Source: Flaccisagitta enflata (lineage: Eukaryota > Chaetognatha > Sagittoidea > Aphragmophora). Taken from it: a DNA stretch of 64,000 bases. The position numbers were made by a program, and so were the translations under genes. Below are positions 23,489-34,605 of the stretch, in pieces. The stretch spans positions 66,278,001-66,342,000 of the forward strand of contig OZ231127.1 in the NCBI GenBank assembly GCA_965153355.1. Reading direction: 5' to 3'. How positions within the stretch are numbered: position 1 is the stretch's first letter; every line of letters starts with the position of its first letter. Below the pieces are notes generated by a model. It saw only the letters and a list, made by a program, of their open reading frames with translations. It did no database searches and was not told the DNA's origin.

Positions 23489-24268
23489 TGATCCTCAACG
23501 CTTTGTTATCCGTGGTTCAAGTGTGAAAGCTGAGTAACGGGACTATTTGCCGACCGTATTATTTAATAATTCGAGAGCAGTTATTGCATAATGATTCATT
23601 ATGATTGTCTTCACCACATAATCCTTTTCAATTTTAATGGTTGATGGAGCTGGAGTTCACCTTAGTGCTGGTTGCGATTTTGATAAGTTTACTTTTGTAG
23701 AAGTAGCCAACACATTTCTTCGGTGCACAAATACTCTTCTACCGTGTTGTTTTACCTCTTGGCGTGATTGCGTAATGTGATGATAAAACTATGGTAACGA
23801 TCTGAGCCTTATAATCCTGGCCCAAGTATCTCCTCCTCTCAAAGATTACATCTATAGTTTTGCGGTGAGCATTGGGATATAACTTAATGCCGACTTCGAT
23901 GATAATCATCTATTTCTTTTACATATATACTCGTTTTAAAGATATTGGTTAAAACACAAATGTCGACGGACGAAATTGCCGTCTCTCTTTAAAAAAAAGA
24001 GTATCTCGGAGCTTTAATCATGTCGCGTTTACATTATTTTATAATGACCAAACTTTTATCTACCATATCGCGTTTTTCTTCTCGTTTCGTTTTCTTTGCT
24101 GCTATCCTTCTAGTCTTCTATTATTTGCTTTAAAAGAAGTTATGGCGCCAACTGACGTCCATACATATTTACCGTTAGTGCCTTGAAAAGTCTTTATTCT
24201 TTGCGAAATTTATCGTTGCTGTCCATTTTTCCTTCTCTCTTCAGGCAAGACCTTACGTTGTAGACCAT

Positions 24269-24373
24269 AAACAAGGCCAAATAGGCCAATAAGGCGCGAC
24301 GTGTGGATCGTCGAACAAATGCGTTACCCGAACAACCGACCAACCAACCAACCGACCAACGGACGCACCTAAA
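24269..24373 (-). repeat. truncated family B element next to the Rpp14-like gene
   Basis: It reads AACAAGGCCAAATAGGCCAA, GCGCGACGTGTGGATCGTCG, AACAAATGCGTTACCC, an ACCAACCAACC run, then GGACGCACCTAAAAA; the hairpin end is partly lost. It ends about 46 bp before the ATG at 24420, so it probably contributes to the promoter or 5-prime UTR. Confidence 0.55.
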
Positions 24374-24419
24374 AACATCTTATGATAAAAGCTGCTCTCA
24401 TATTCCTTACATCCCGGGT

Positions 24420-24746
24420 ATGTCGACGGGCAAAAGTGGTGCCGTCCTCTTGCACGTCCGCGCCTTGTCTCTGCGCCACAACATCAACAACGACGGCGGT
24501 GACGAAGCAACCGCCCGTCCATCCAAAGAGGACTTGGCGCGTCATTTGCGCGATGCCAGCGTCAATCTCTTCGGCAACGTCTCCGGACTTTTTGACTTTT
24601 CCATCGCCGTTGATCAGCTTGACGATAGAACTTTGACAATAAGAACGAACAAATCCGATTTCAATCGGCTGTGGAGCGCCCTGACACTCTATGGAGGACC
24701 ATCGTGTACCGTCATCTATACGGTGACAAAAACCACGGAAGTCTGA
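24420..24746 (+). CDS. RPP14: Rpp14/Pop5-like subunit of RNase P and RNase MRP
   Basis: The predicted 108-residue protein resembles human Rpp14 (124 residues). The shared core is a segment like NLFGNVSGLFDFSIAVDQLD, followed by TLTIRTNKSDFNRLWSALTL and YGG, which aligns with the LFGEVDAALPLDIL / LVKLWSSLTLLG region of Rpp14. Rpp14 is a protein subunit of nuclear RNase P, which matures tRNA 5-prime ends, and of RNase MRP. The family relation to Pop5 is close, so Pop5 is the main alternative; the length favours Rpp14. The frame is open upstream to 24303, but that part is family B repeat, so I chose the ATG at 24420 (G at -3). MBTPS2 starts 161 bp after the stop on the same strand. Confidence 0.7.
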   Translation: MSTGKSGAVLLHVRALSLRHNINNDGGDEATARPSKEDLARHLRDASVNLFGNVSGLFDFSIAVDQLDDRTLTIRTNKSDFNRLWSALTLYGGPSCTVIYTVTKTTEV

Positions 24747-24907
24747 GAAAAAAAGCTTTTGTCATGTTACATGATATTGATCCTTTACAGTACCTTGCAT
24801 GAAAAAAACTTGGTAATTCACCAGAATCGGGAACATTTGGCGAATCTTCCAAAGTCATACGCAACCGACAATCCCTGAATTCCTTCATAAAAGCAATATC
24901 ATGAACG
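24747..24907 (+). promoter_or_regulatory. 161-bp spacer between the Rpp14-like gene and MBTPS2
   Basis: The spacer has no AATAAA or ATTAAA. At about 24784-24790 it carries TTTACAG, a good 3-prime splice-site sequence with a T-rich lead, and a six-codon uORF follows shortly after (ATG at 24799). This could be an acceptor for an MBTPS2 5-prime UTR exon or for spliced-leader trans-splicing. Neither can be shown from the sequence. Confidence 0.3.
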
Positions 24908-26617
24908 ATGCATCTCAAGACGGTGTTTGCCTCAATAATGATCTTCTGGTCATCTTTATACTTATTTCACTCCTGGTTGCGTTCTAGCGATCGATTCGCC
25001 TTTCGTTATTTGTCTCTTTTGGACCGCTTGGGATTGTCGTTGCACGTGGGTCAACTGCGTTGGTACACGGCGCGGTTCAATCGGATATTCATTCGTTTGG
25101 CGCAATGTCGATCCCGTTGGTGGAACGTTTGGTTCGGCGCCGGCGCTATCTGCGGCGTTCTTCTCAGCGTCGCCTCTGTCGCGATTCTCACGTCGGTGCT
25201 TTACGACGCAATTAGCAGGCGTCTACTTTACTATATCGGTGATAAAATCGGGGCGAAAAATTCGCACCGCAGCGGCGCCTCCTCTGCTTCCTCCTTATCT
25301 TCATCTCGCGCCTCATCATCATTTCAAAGCCCAAATCTTTCAAACTCTCCTAAATCCGATCAATTGTTAACGCCGATTCTTCCCGGCGTCAACTTGCCCG
25401 CCGATCAAATAGGGTATTATCTATTCACTCTGTTTCTTTGTGGCGTTTTACACGAGGTGGGTCACGCTGTCGCCGCCAACGCCAACAACATTCGCGTTAA
25501 CGGCTTCGGCCTCTTCGTGGCTTTCATCTACCCGGGCGCCTTCGTCGATCTAAACTCTGACTCACTTCAATCGGCGCGGCCTTGGCATCAGTTGAAAGTC
25601 TACTGCGCCGGCGTGTGGCACAACGTCGTCATCGTTCTCGTCGCCGTCGTCTATCTACATTTCTCCACCTACGCGTTATTTCCGTTATATTCCACCGGCG
25701 GCGGCGCCGTTGTTTCCGCCGTCATGCCGGATTCGGTCATTTCCGGAAAACGCGGTCTTCAAGTCGGCGACGTCATCTCCAAAGTTGCCAACTGTCGCGT
25801 CAAATCCGCCGAAGATTGGAAGCGTTGTCTGGTAAATCAAACGTTAAGCGCCGCTCACGAGATTCCGGGATATTGCGTGCCGGTGGGATTTATACTGCAG
25901 CATCGTCTCATGCCCAAGAAGCGGAGTCTAACTGACATCGGTGACGATTCTACCAACAACCCGTCTCATCGCGGTGGGGGAAGTAAATTGACTCTCAATA
26001 ACGACTCCGACGACAGTAACTGGTTTCACGAATGTTGCGGCGTCAATCACACCGCCAAAGACTTGTGTTTTTCATATCGATCAAAGGAACTTCATTCAAC
26101 CCAAGCCGCCTGTCTGCCGGCGCGTTCCGTGTCCGAACGACCAAGTTGTCGTCTCAACTCCGATTGCGCCGGAGGAAGACGCGTTGGCAAGGCCGCCGAT
26201 GTCGGCTCGATGGTTTGCGTATTTCCGGCCATAGGAAATCGGACTCGCCTTTTGCGCATCGCGCGACCGCCGACTTCCGCCATCCTCTTTTTAGGCAATC
26301 CTTTGGAACTCCGCTTCACCGTCCGCGTCGTCGATTTCAAACGCCGTTACTCGTTTTTGCCGGTCAATGCACCGCCTGTCATCGAACTATGTTGCAAGTA
26401 TTTAGCGTCTCTGTCGGGGGCGTTGGCATTGCTGAACGTAGTCCCTTGCTACGCTCTAGATGGACAGTACATTTTAAAATCGGTCGTAGATTTGTTTTTG
26501 CCTCCTGATCGTTTCTCCAGGACATGTCGAGACGTCGTGTATCGAGGATTTCGCCTCTTGGGATCAATGTTGATATTGGTCAACGTCTTGTTAGCTTTTT
26601 ATAATCTGTGGGTGTAG
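24908..26617 (+). CDS. MBTPS2: membrane-bound transcription factor site-2 protease (S2P), intronless
   Basis: The 569-residue protein is a zinc metalloprotease of the Golgi that cuts SREBP- and ATF6-type factors within the membrane after site-1 protease. The catalytic motif HEVGH is at residues 182-186, inside a hydrophobic segment, and the second metal-ligand motif LDG is at 517-519. A Ser-rich loop (about 117-145) precedes PGVNLPADQ, as in human S2P. FVAFIYPGAFVDL, YCAGVWHN and LSGALALLNVVPCYALDGQ match family signatures. A PDZ-like region (GLQVGDVISKV) and a Cys-rich insert (ECCGVNH, CFSYRSK, CLPARS) are in the expected order. Human S2P is 519 residues; the extra length is in loops. No intron is visible, whereas the human gene has many. 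The ATG is the first in frame, followed by a hydrophobic N-terminal segment. Confidence 0.95.
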   Translation: MHLKTVFASIMIFWSSLYLFHSWLRSSDRFAFRYLSLLDRLGLSLHVGQLRWYTARFNRIFIRLAQCRSRWWNVWFGAGAICGVLLSVASVAILTSVLYDAISRRLLYYIGDKIGAKNSHRSGASSASSLSSSRASSSFQSPNLSNSPKSDQLLTPILPGVNLPADQIGYYLFTLFLCGVLHEVGHAVAANANNIRVNGFGLFVAFIYPGAFVDLNSDSLQSARPWHQLKVYCAGVWHNVVIVLVAVVYLHFSTYALFPLYSTGGGAVVSAVMPDSVISGKRGLQVGDVISKVANCRVKSAEDWKRCLVNQTLSAAHEIPGYCVPVGFILQHRLMPKKRSLTDIGDDSTNNPSHRGGGSKLTLNNDSDDSNWFHECCGVNHTAKDLCFSYRSKELHSTQAACLPARSVSERPSCRLNSDCAGGRRVGKAADVGSMVCVFPAIGNRTRLLRIARPPTSAILFLGNPLELRFTVRVVDFKRRYSFLPVNAPPVIELCCKYLASLSGALALLNVVPCYALDGQYILKSVVDLFLPPDRFSRTCRDVVYRGFRLLGSMLILVNVLLAFYNLWV

Positions 26618-26798
26618 TTTTCTAGACAATAGAACATTTGAACGAACGTTAGCCTATTGTTCGTTTTGTTTGGTGTCGATTATGAATTTATGCTACAGTT
26701 CGTGACTTCGTGTCATGTTGTCTCGTGGATGCATGTTGGTACCAAAGTCTTGCACTTGGTCAGAATCGACCTTCTGTTATCGCTGTCCGTTAAATTTG

Positions 26799-26804
26799 AA
26801 TAAA
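26799..26804 (+). terminator. MBTPS2 polyadenylation signal AATAAA
   Basis: A canonical hexamer lies 182 bp after the MBTPS2 stop and 272 bp before the PPP6R start codon. Only about 270 bp remain for the PPP6R promoter and 5-prime UTR. Confidence 0.6.
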
Positions 26805-27075
26805 TATTATTAGCATTAACTAGTTTGTCGCATTGTTTAGCTTTAAAGAAGCCATTTTTTCCAGACGTTTTTCTCAACTTTAATCTACAAATAACATTGA
26901 AACCGAATGACAACGTGACAACATAAAAAAAGCTTTCAATGAAACCAATTGTTTGTGGGAAATTGAAAACAAAAACATGAACTCGCTTTTTTCGTTTCAC
27001 CATAAAATCCTACGACTGTGATTATTTTGTATGTTGCAATTTTTACCTGCCGGCTTCTCTTCATAAACATTCAAG

Positions 27076-29941
27076 ATGTTTTGGAAATTTAATATTTTGA
27101 CGTCATCCAAGATAGACTCGCTTCTGGAGAAGGAAGACATCACGCTCAAGGTAAGTGGCTTTATCGTCATTGTCTCATAGTTTTTTGTACGGTATGGTCT
27201 ATCAGTTCATGATTACATACAAACATTTACGACTTCATATTACCCTGTATCCATGTCGTTTCGTCCATCTCGCATGCTGATCTTTCAAACGATTGATCAC
27301 TGAATTTTTCTTAAACTTTGCAAAAATACATTATTTTCCGTTATTTTCTCGCAGGAATTGATGGAAGAGGATGACATCCTTCAAGAATGTAAATCTCAGA
27401 ACAAGAAGCTCGTCGAATTCCTGACGAAGAAAGAGTCAATGGAAGAATTGATGAATTTGATCGTCAAAGAGCCAATTGACGACGAAGATGAAAAAGTTCG
27501 TTACAAGTAAGTCAACATTTGGTGAGAATTGAGGGTGCACTCATGCTGCTGTTCGTTCTTCGGTTCAATCAAATTCTTTAATTTGTTTCAAATTTGTAAC
27601 ATCCGCGCAGTTTAGTAGTATTCTTCTAGTGAAATTGAATTCTTCCTTATATCCTGACTAATATTTCAATCCTCGACCCCGTCATTTTCCCTTCTCCCCC
27701 CCTCATGCATCCACCATCCCGCAGGTATCCCAACATCGCGTGCGAATTGTTGACGTCCGACGTGAACATGATCAATGACTCTTTGGCCGACAATCCGGAA
27801 CTTTTAAATCAACTTTACGCCTTCCTCGAGATTGAATCCCCTCTCAATCCCCTCCTCGCTTCGTTCTTCTCCAAAGTCATGGGACTTCTCATCACGCGCA
27901 AACCCGACGTCTTCGTCACCTTTCTCAAGGAGCGAGGAGAAAAAACTCTCGTACCTCAGGTAATTTTTAGTCGCATGCTACGCGACTGTACACCCCGCTT
28001 TGTCGGTCCGTCCGTCGGTCCATCGGTCCATTGGTCCGTCAGTCCGTCACACTTTACTTTTTTGGGTTTTTACGGTCTATGGCCTCACTGCCCGTGCCCA
28101 AATGATCAAGTGACTTCCTATACAGCTCCTGCCCACCCGCACGCGACTGGGGTAGCCGTGTATCCGGCCTTGTTCCTTGTAATTACGTTTATACATGAGG
28201 GAACGCTTGCTTGCACACAGAAGACTGCACAAACATGTACATAGTACTAGTATTGTTGATTCCATGTATTTTACTTTTTTTTTTTATGCAGGATGCAGAG
28301 TGAAGATTGCGATAATTCTCACTTTCAGCTATTTTCACTTTTCAGATCCTTCATCATCTCTCAACTTCGGCTATCATGGACCTTCTTCTCCGAATTGTTA
28401 CGTGTATAGAATCACCCATCCTAAGGCTTTCAATGCTGGAGTGGCTCAATGACCAGGTTAACAAATAACAATACATGCGCGGAATTTCATGTGGTTACCC
28501 TAGTAAAAAAGCCAGTAAGTATGACTACTTCTGTAGTTAGGATGCTGGCTGTGCTATTGATAACTCTTAAATCTAGATTCATTTCCCATCTTAACCTTGC
28601 TTTCCACAGCATCTAGTCAGAAAGCTGGTTGGTTTGATCAGCGTCGAAGTCGACGAGGAACGTCAGTACAATTCTGCTCAAGCTTTAAGCGACATTGTGC
28701 GTCTTTCCCGTGAGCAAATGTCGCAGTTGCAAGTAAGACTCATCGCTGTATATTGTAATAGCAAGTGCTTGTGTGTATTAGTTGAACCGAAATTATGAAT
28801 GTCACGCTTGTAAAATAAATCTCCACAACACCCCCCCCCCTCCAACTAAAAAAATTGCAGGACAAAGCCGACCCCGACCCGCTTCTTTCGTCGATCGAGT
28901 CTCAGGATACCGTTGAAGACCTTCTCGCGCATATCATCAAAGCCGGAGACCGAGAACCCGCCGTCTCCAACAACGCTACGACTGCCGATCAAGTTGCCAG
29001 CCCCAACAATAACTCTGGTAACCTTCGTTTATCTCTTGTCAAGGAATATAAAAAAAATTACAAAACTATAACTCTCGAATGCAAGGAAAAATATCTGTAG
29101 TGGATGGTTGGTTTTTCAGTGACAATATGGAAAAAAATCAATTACTTAGATTTGTGTGTTATGGGTTCAAATAACTGTCTTCAACAATATAGTTTCTCAA
29201 TTTTGCTGTCTTTTATCAGGTAATCAACAGGGAACAATCGAATCTGCTGTCGAATCCACTGCAGCGACGACGACGACGACGACGACGACGCCGCCGTCAA
29301 CAACGACATCGTCGACATCGAACGACGGGAACAATCGACGACGGAACCAGGATCAAGCCGTCGTCAATGGGATTTCCGTGATATTGGCACTTCTTGAGTT
29401 CAAAAAACCCACCCAGGATAATTCTGAGCAGGTGCGTTTTTTGGGCTATGCTTGAAGAAGATTTTACTAGATAGACTTAATGAAGTGAGTGGTTGCTTTA
29501 TGCTAATTAGCCAACACGAGGCAGGGAGTACTATACATGTGATTGTTTGTGCACGATTGTCTGTTCTATTCTTAAAATGGTACCAATTATTTTGGTTTTG
29601 TTGAAATTTGGATGTATTGTTGATGTTAGTGAATTGATAGATCTGTGTTCTGGTGGATATGATTGGCTTTTTGAGGCTAGGTCAACAGGCAACGTTGCCT
29701 TCCTTCCTTAGGCCTGGGCTAGCTTATTGAATTTGGAACATTTTGTGTGCAAGTCACCCTGCTCACTAAGACATCCACTTGCAATTTCAGTTGACCCAGT
29801 TGGATGCGGAAAGGCTGGCTCACGGCGTAAGCAACGTTTTGCTGGCGCTGCAGCCAAGACTAAAAGAAGTCCTCGACTTGTTAAGACTCGACCCTCCCCC
29901 TTCATCGCCAGCCGGACTGGATCTCTATCAAGCAACGTCAG
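27076..29941 (+). CDS. PPP6R: PP6 regulatory subunit (SAPS domain), exons 1-8
   Basis: This is the first part of a 23-exon gene (1043 residues) ending at 60472. Exons: 27076-27150, 27355-27506, 27725-27959, 28346-28456, 28610-28732, 28861-29017, 29220-29431, 29791-29941; all phases agree. The protein starts [20 protein letters not shown], nearly the N-terminus of human PPP6R3, and continues with [40 protein letters not shown] and [16 protein letters not shown]. The SAPS region is a helical repeat scaffold that binds the PP6 catalytic subunit and directs it to substrates. Exon 7 adds a Thr/Asn-rich insert. Vertebrates have three paralogues (PPP6R1-3) and this gene need not be one-to-one with any. 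An A element sits in intron 3. Neighbour MBTPS2 ends 458 bp upstream. Confidence 0.93.
27964..28174 (+). repeat. repeat family A copy in PPP6R intron 3, four bases from the splice donor
   Basis: This is a near-complete element: TTTTTAGTCGCATGCTACGC hairpin, GTCGGTCCGTCCGTCGG run, CTGCCCACCCGCACGCGACT and GCCGTGTATCCGGCCTTGTT. It starts four bases after the exon 3 boundary, so the donor GTAATT overlaps the junction. GTAATT also occurs a few bases after the far end (28178-28183), a possible target duplication. Confidence 0.65.
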
Positions 29942-30359
29942 GTTAGTGAAGTGGCATCTACAGCTATCTATGGATATATTTGACCGTGTTATCCATTCTC
30001 ATAAATACATAGCATAGGCCCTATACGGCCCTATACGGTTATACCCCTGTAATTTGAATTCTTATTAGTTGTCAAGTTGAAATGTGGGCTTTTGTTGGGC
30101 GAGTTCTCCGCATTCGCACTTGTCACAGCTCGTGTATTTTTGGCCAAACTGCTTTCCTCCGCTGACCTGTTGTGTGACACAATACAGGGAGGTCAACGTG
30201 GGTTGATAAGTCGGAAACGCGAGAAAAAAAAACTGTCGGAATTTTTTTCATGCCTTTGCATTGATCAAATGCTACATACGGCAAAATAATGTTCAAATGC
30301 AATGAATTTCACTAATCCTTAGCCATAATCATGTCTGGGTGATTTTTTTTTTTTAAACT

Positions 30360-32385
30360 AAAAAGAGTATGGGTCGGCGACTGCACAGAGAGAAGAGATC
30401 TCGATTTTAGTTTTAATAGTCTGTTTGAAGAAATCAGCCTCGAAACTTCCTCTATTCATCAACTGATGTCATCTTTGTTGTTCCCAACAAAAGGTCTATG
30501 ATAAGAATGTAAAAAATCGATGACAAAATTGATGACAGACACCAAAAGCAAAAGAGTGACTGAACTATAACATCACCCTGAACTAAGCATCATCTTTGGA
30601 TGTTTGTTCCTTGCTTCTTATTGGTCAATCTGAATGTGTGAGCTTATCACTAAGATCTATATTTTTTAGCGTCTTCCTAAGTCGGGCACCAATGGTTAAG
30701 AAAGAGCTGATTTGCAACAACTTTTCCGTGAGCTTTTACTCTTAAAGTGCAGAAAAGTAGCAGAAAAAGATAACATATTTGAATTTGATATAAAGAGATC
30801 TACATATTGGTACAAAGTTTTTGGCGGAAATAGGCGGGAATAGATTTTTTTTTTCTCTATTGAAATATAAGCTGAAATCTATCTTTGGCCTCCAATAAGC
30901 TGTTCATTAAATGGGGTAATACAGCCAAAACCTGTTCCTCTACTTCCAACAGGTTACAATAGACAATGGAAGTTAAAAAAAAATTGAAAAAAAGAATGTC
31001 CCTATATACACTAAAAAAAGACTCTCTGCCCTATGTGGACTGGGGTCTAACAGCGTTGTCAAGCGGCGTTGTCAAATGGCGGTTTCAAAAGGCGTTGTCA
31101 AACGGCGTTGTCAAACATGGTCAAACGTTGACAAACGGCGTTGAAGAATGTCCCTATATACACTAAAAAAAGACTCTCTGCCCTATGTGGACTGGGGTCT
31201 AACAGCGTTGTCAAGCGGCGTTGTCAAATGGCGGTTTCAAAAGGCGTTGTCAAACGGCGTTGTCAAACATGGTCAAACGTTGACAAACGGCGTTGACAAA
31301 CGGCGTTGACAAACAGCGTTGACAAACGGCGTTGACAAACGGCGTTGTCAAACGGCGTTGACAAACAGCGTTGACAAATGGCGTTGACAAATGGCATTGT
31401 CAAATGGCATTGTCAAATGGCATTGTCAAATGGCATTGTCAAATGGCATAGTCAAATGGTATAGTCAAACGGCATTGTCAAGTGGCATTGACAGTCTACC
31501 AAGTTTCAACTAAATCAGTTGAAAAATACTGAAGTTTTGCCAATTCTTCACTTTTAGATGGTAGGCTGGTTAGGTGGTAGGCCAGTTTGGCCGTTTAGCA
31601 TGCTAAAATCTGTATGAATCACAAACATATGTTGAGTCCTTCCATTGAGAGATTCCATACCAAATTGGTTGAAAAATGCCTAAGTTATGCACATTTTCCC
31701 CTTTTAAGCCGGTAGGCTGGGTGGGTGGTAGGCTGGTTAGTATGCTGAAATCTCCATAGATTGCAAACATATATTGAGTCCTCCCATTTAGAGACTGAAT
31801 ACCAAGTTTCAACCAAATTGATTGAGAAATGCTGAAGTTATGCACCTTTTTCACTTTTAGGTTGGTAGGCTGGTTTGGTCGGTTAGCATGCTAAAATCTT
31901 TACAAATCAAATACATATGTTGAGTCCTTCCATGTTGAGACTACATACCAAGTTTAAACTAAATCTGTTGAAGAATGCCAAAGTTATGCACGTTTTTCAC
32001 TTTTAAGCTGGTAGGCTGGTTGGGTGGTAGGCTGGTTTGGCCGGTTAGCATGCTAAAATCTTTACAAATCAAATACATATGTTGAGTTCTTCCATTTAGA
32101 GACTACATACCAAGTTTCAACCAAATTGATTGAAAAATGCCAAAGTTACGCGCGTTTTTCACTTTTAGGCTGGTAGGCTGGTTGGACTGGTTGGGATGGT
32201 CCGATCCTACCGTATGCATAGGCTGCAAAGCGGCTTACCCTAGTACAGCTCCCCTCCAAATATGAAGCAAATCGGTCAAGGCGTTCAAAAGTTAGCCCAC
32301 TTTTCAAAGTGTGGACGACGACACCCACCTGCCTCAAATTATAGTCCGCGTCAGAATGGTATTCCGTCGCGGACAAAAATATTGT
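30360..32385 (-). mobile_element. family E element, minus orientation, filled with tandem repeats
   Basis: The right border (plus coordinates) is the hairpin GTCCGCGTCAGAATGGTATT, then CCGTCGCGGACAAAAA. The left border AAAAAGAGTATGGGTC mirrors the 3-prime end of the copy at 38343-38927 (GACCCATACTCTTTTTAG). The interior has a 152-bp direct duplication (30994 and 31146), a 13-bp minisatellite (GTTGTCAAACGGC, 31050-31495) and several 170-220-bp units with GGTAGGCTGGTT and AGCATGCTAAAATCT (31500-32330). Confidence 0.55.
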
Positions 32386-32474
32386 GTTAGAAATTTGAGA
32401 GATAAAGAAGCTTAGAAGGAAGGGTAATTATATTATGGCTAAGCTAGGTCGATGTAAGGTAATGTAGGCTGCAT

Positions 32475-32989
32475 TTGCGTGCTTCGCATAGCAAAAAATT
32501 TGATTTTCTTCTCGTCCCGCTAACCCAACATGGAGTGAAAAAAATCATGAAGATGACCGTTTTTCTTTTTTCAAAATTCCTTTATCTTCCGTTTTTGTTT
32601 TAGCCTTAAAGTTTACTCAGATTTCCCAGAATTCAGCAAAATCCTGTGTAATCTGGTTACAAAAGGAACAATTGTTAGTTTTAGAAAACCATGATTTTTG
32701 TAAAAATAAATCAAAATATCAGAGCATAAGTTACGTAAGAGCTTGTGAAAAAGCAGGTTAACAATTCTCTAAAGCGCAGAAGTTCATAAAAGCTAATTCA
32801 GAGAAGATCAGCATACTTTTTTATCCTACTGCAATATACAAATTAGGCTCTCAAAAACAATTTTCTAAAAAACGGAAGATTAACAATTTTTGATGAAAGA
32901 AAAATGGTAAGGGTCCTAAAATTGCCCACTCCACATTAGGTAAAGAGGATGAAAAGAAATAAGCAACTTTTGCTATGTGAAGCACCCAA
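32475..32989. mobile_element. family I element, 515 bp, perfect 9-bp target duplication
   Basis: The ends are TTGCGTGCTTCGCATAGCAA and TTGCTATGTGAAGCACCCAA. AGGCTGCAT flanks both sides (32466-32474 and 32990-32998). Deleting the element and one duplication restores the J repeat as it reads at about 1490-1510. No coding capacity. Confidence 0.8.
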
Positions 32990-33263
32990 AGGCTGCATGT
33001 TATTTTCCCAGAGTATGACGAAATCTGTTTTCATTTTTGTTTGACCACGCGCGGAGACACTAAAAAAAAAAAGAAACACCATGTGACCACACAAAAATTG
33101 CAACCAAACTCCAAAGAAAAATGTAACATTTTTTTATTGTTTCGTTTCTTGGACATCTCATAGCGCGCACATTTTTCGTCGCGTGCTACGCAACTCTATA
33201 AGCTGGACTCTATAGTTGGTCTGTCAGTCTTTTGGTCAGTCCATCACAAAGTCGTTTTAAAGA

Positions 33264-34605
33264 CTTTTTGTCCGCGACGGAATATCATTCCGACGCGGAC
33301 TATAATTCAAGGCGGGTGGGTGTCGTCGTCGTCGTCGTCGTCGTTGTTGTTGTTAGGGATTTTAAAAAATGGATAACTTTTTTATGCTTTGACCGATTTG
33401 GTTCATATTTGGTGGGAAGTTGTACTAGCGTAGGGCGCTTTACATCCTATCCAATTTTTGTGATCCGACCAACCCAACCGGCCCAACCAGCCTACCGGCC
33501 TAAAAGTAAGAAACATGCATATCTTTGGCATTTTTCAACCGATTTGGTTGAAATTTGGTATGGAGTCTCTAAATGGAAGGACTCAACATATGTATGTGAT
33601 TCATATGCATTTGAGCATGCTAACCGGCCAAACCGACCTACCACCCAACCAGCCTACCGACCAAAAAGTGAAAAACTTGCATAACTTTGTCATTTTTCAA
33701 CTAATTCCGTTGAAACTTTGTAAGGAGTCTCTAAATAGAAGAACTCAACATATGCACACTATTTATCCTGTCAAACCAGCCTACCACCCAACCAGCCTAC
33801 CAGCCCAAAAGTGAAAAACGTGCATAACTTTGGCATTTTTCAACCAATTTGGTTGAAATTTGGTATGGAATCTCGAAATGGAAGGACTCAACATTTGTAT
33901 GTGATTTATATGCATTTGAGCATGCTAACCGTCCAAACCGACCTATCACCCAACCAGTCTACCGACTAAAAAGTGAAAATCTTGCATAACTTTGTCATTT
34001 TTCAACTAATTTGGTTGAAACTTGGTATGGAGTCTCTAAATGGAAGAACTCAACATATGCACACTATTTATCCTGTCAAACCAGCCTAACACCCAACCAG
34101 CCTACCAGCCTAAAAGTGAGAAATGTGCATATCTTTGGCGTTTTTCAACCAATTTGGTTGAAACTTGGTATGAAGTCTCTAAATGTAAGGACTCAACACA
34201 GGTATGCGATTTATTTATGCTTGAGCATGCTAACCGGCAAAACCAACCAAACCGACCTACCACCCAACCAGCTTACCGGCCTAAAAGTGAAAAACTTGCA
34301 TAAATTGGCCATTTTTCAACCAATTTGGTTGAAACTTAGTATGGAGTCTCTAAATGGAAGTACTCAACATATGCACACTATTTATCCAAACCAGCCTACC
34401 ACCCAACCACCCTACTAGCCTAAAAGTGAAAAACGTGCATAACTTTGCCAATTTTCAACGGATTTGCATGAAACTTTGTATGGAGGCTCTAAATGTAAAG
34501 ACTTATAGTTTTAGCGAACTTACAGGGTCGGCGATCTTTTGGTCATGGCGATCTTATGGAATTGGTGATCTTTAACCCCCCTCCGTCGCGGACCCAGATA
34601 TTGTT
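33264..34605 (+). mobile_element. family E element, plus orientation, with tandem units of about 230 bp
   Basis: The 5-prime hairpin is GTCCGCGACGGAATATCATT / CCGACGCGGAC; the 3-prime end is CCGTCGCGGACCCAGATA. A GTCGTC microsatellite (33325-33350) is followed by at least five diverged units holding CAACCAATTTGGTTGAAA, GGAAGGACTCAACATATG, GAGCATGCTAACCGGC and CCACCCAACCAGCCTACC. These are the inverted counterparts of the units in 31500-32330. Confidence 0.6.

Noticed and set aside
24303-24419. Upstream extension of the Rpp14-like frame (39 codons)
   Set aside because: Mostly family B repeat sequence; the family similarity starts after the ATG at 24420.
25582-26508. Arg-rich plus-strand frames of 117 and 158 codons inside MBTPS2
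   Set aside because: Out-of-frame readings of the conserved protease.
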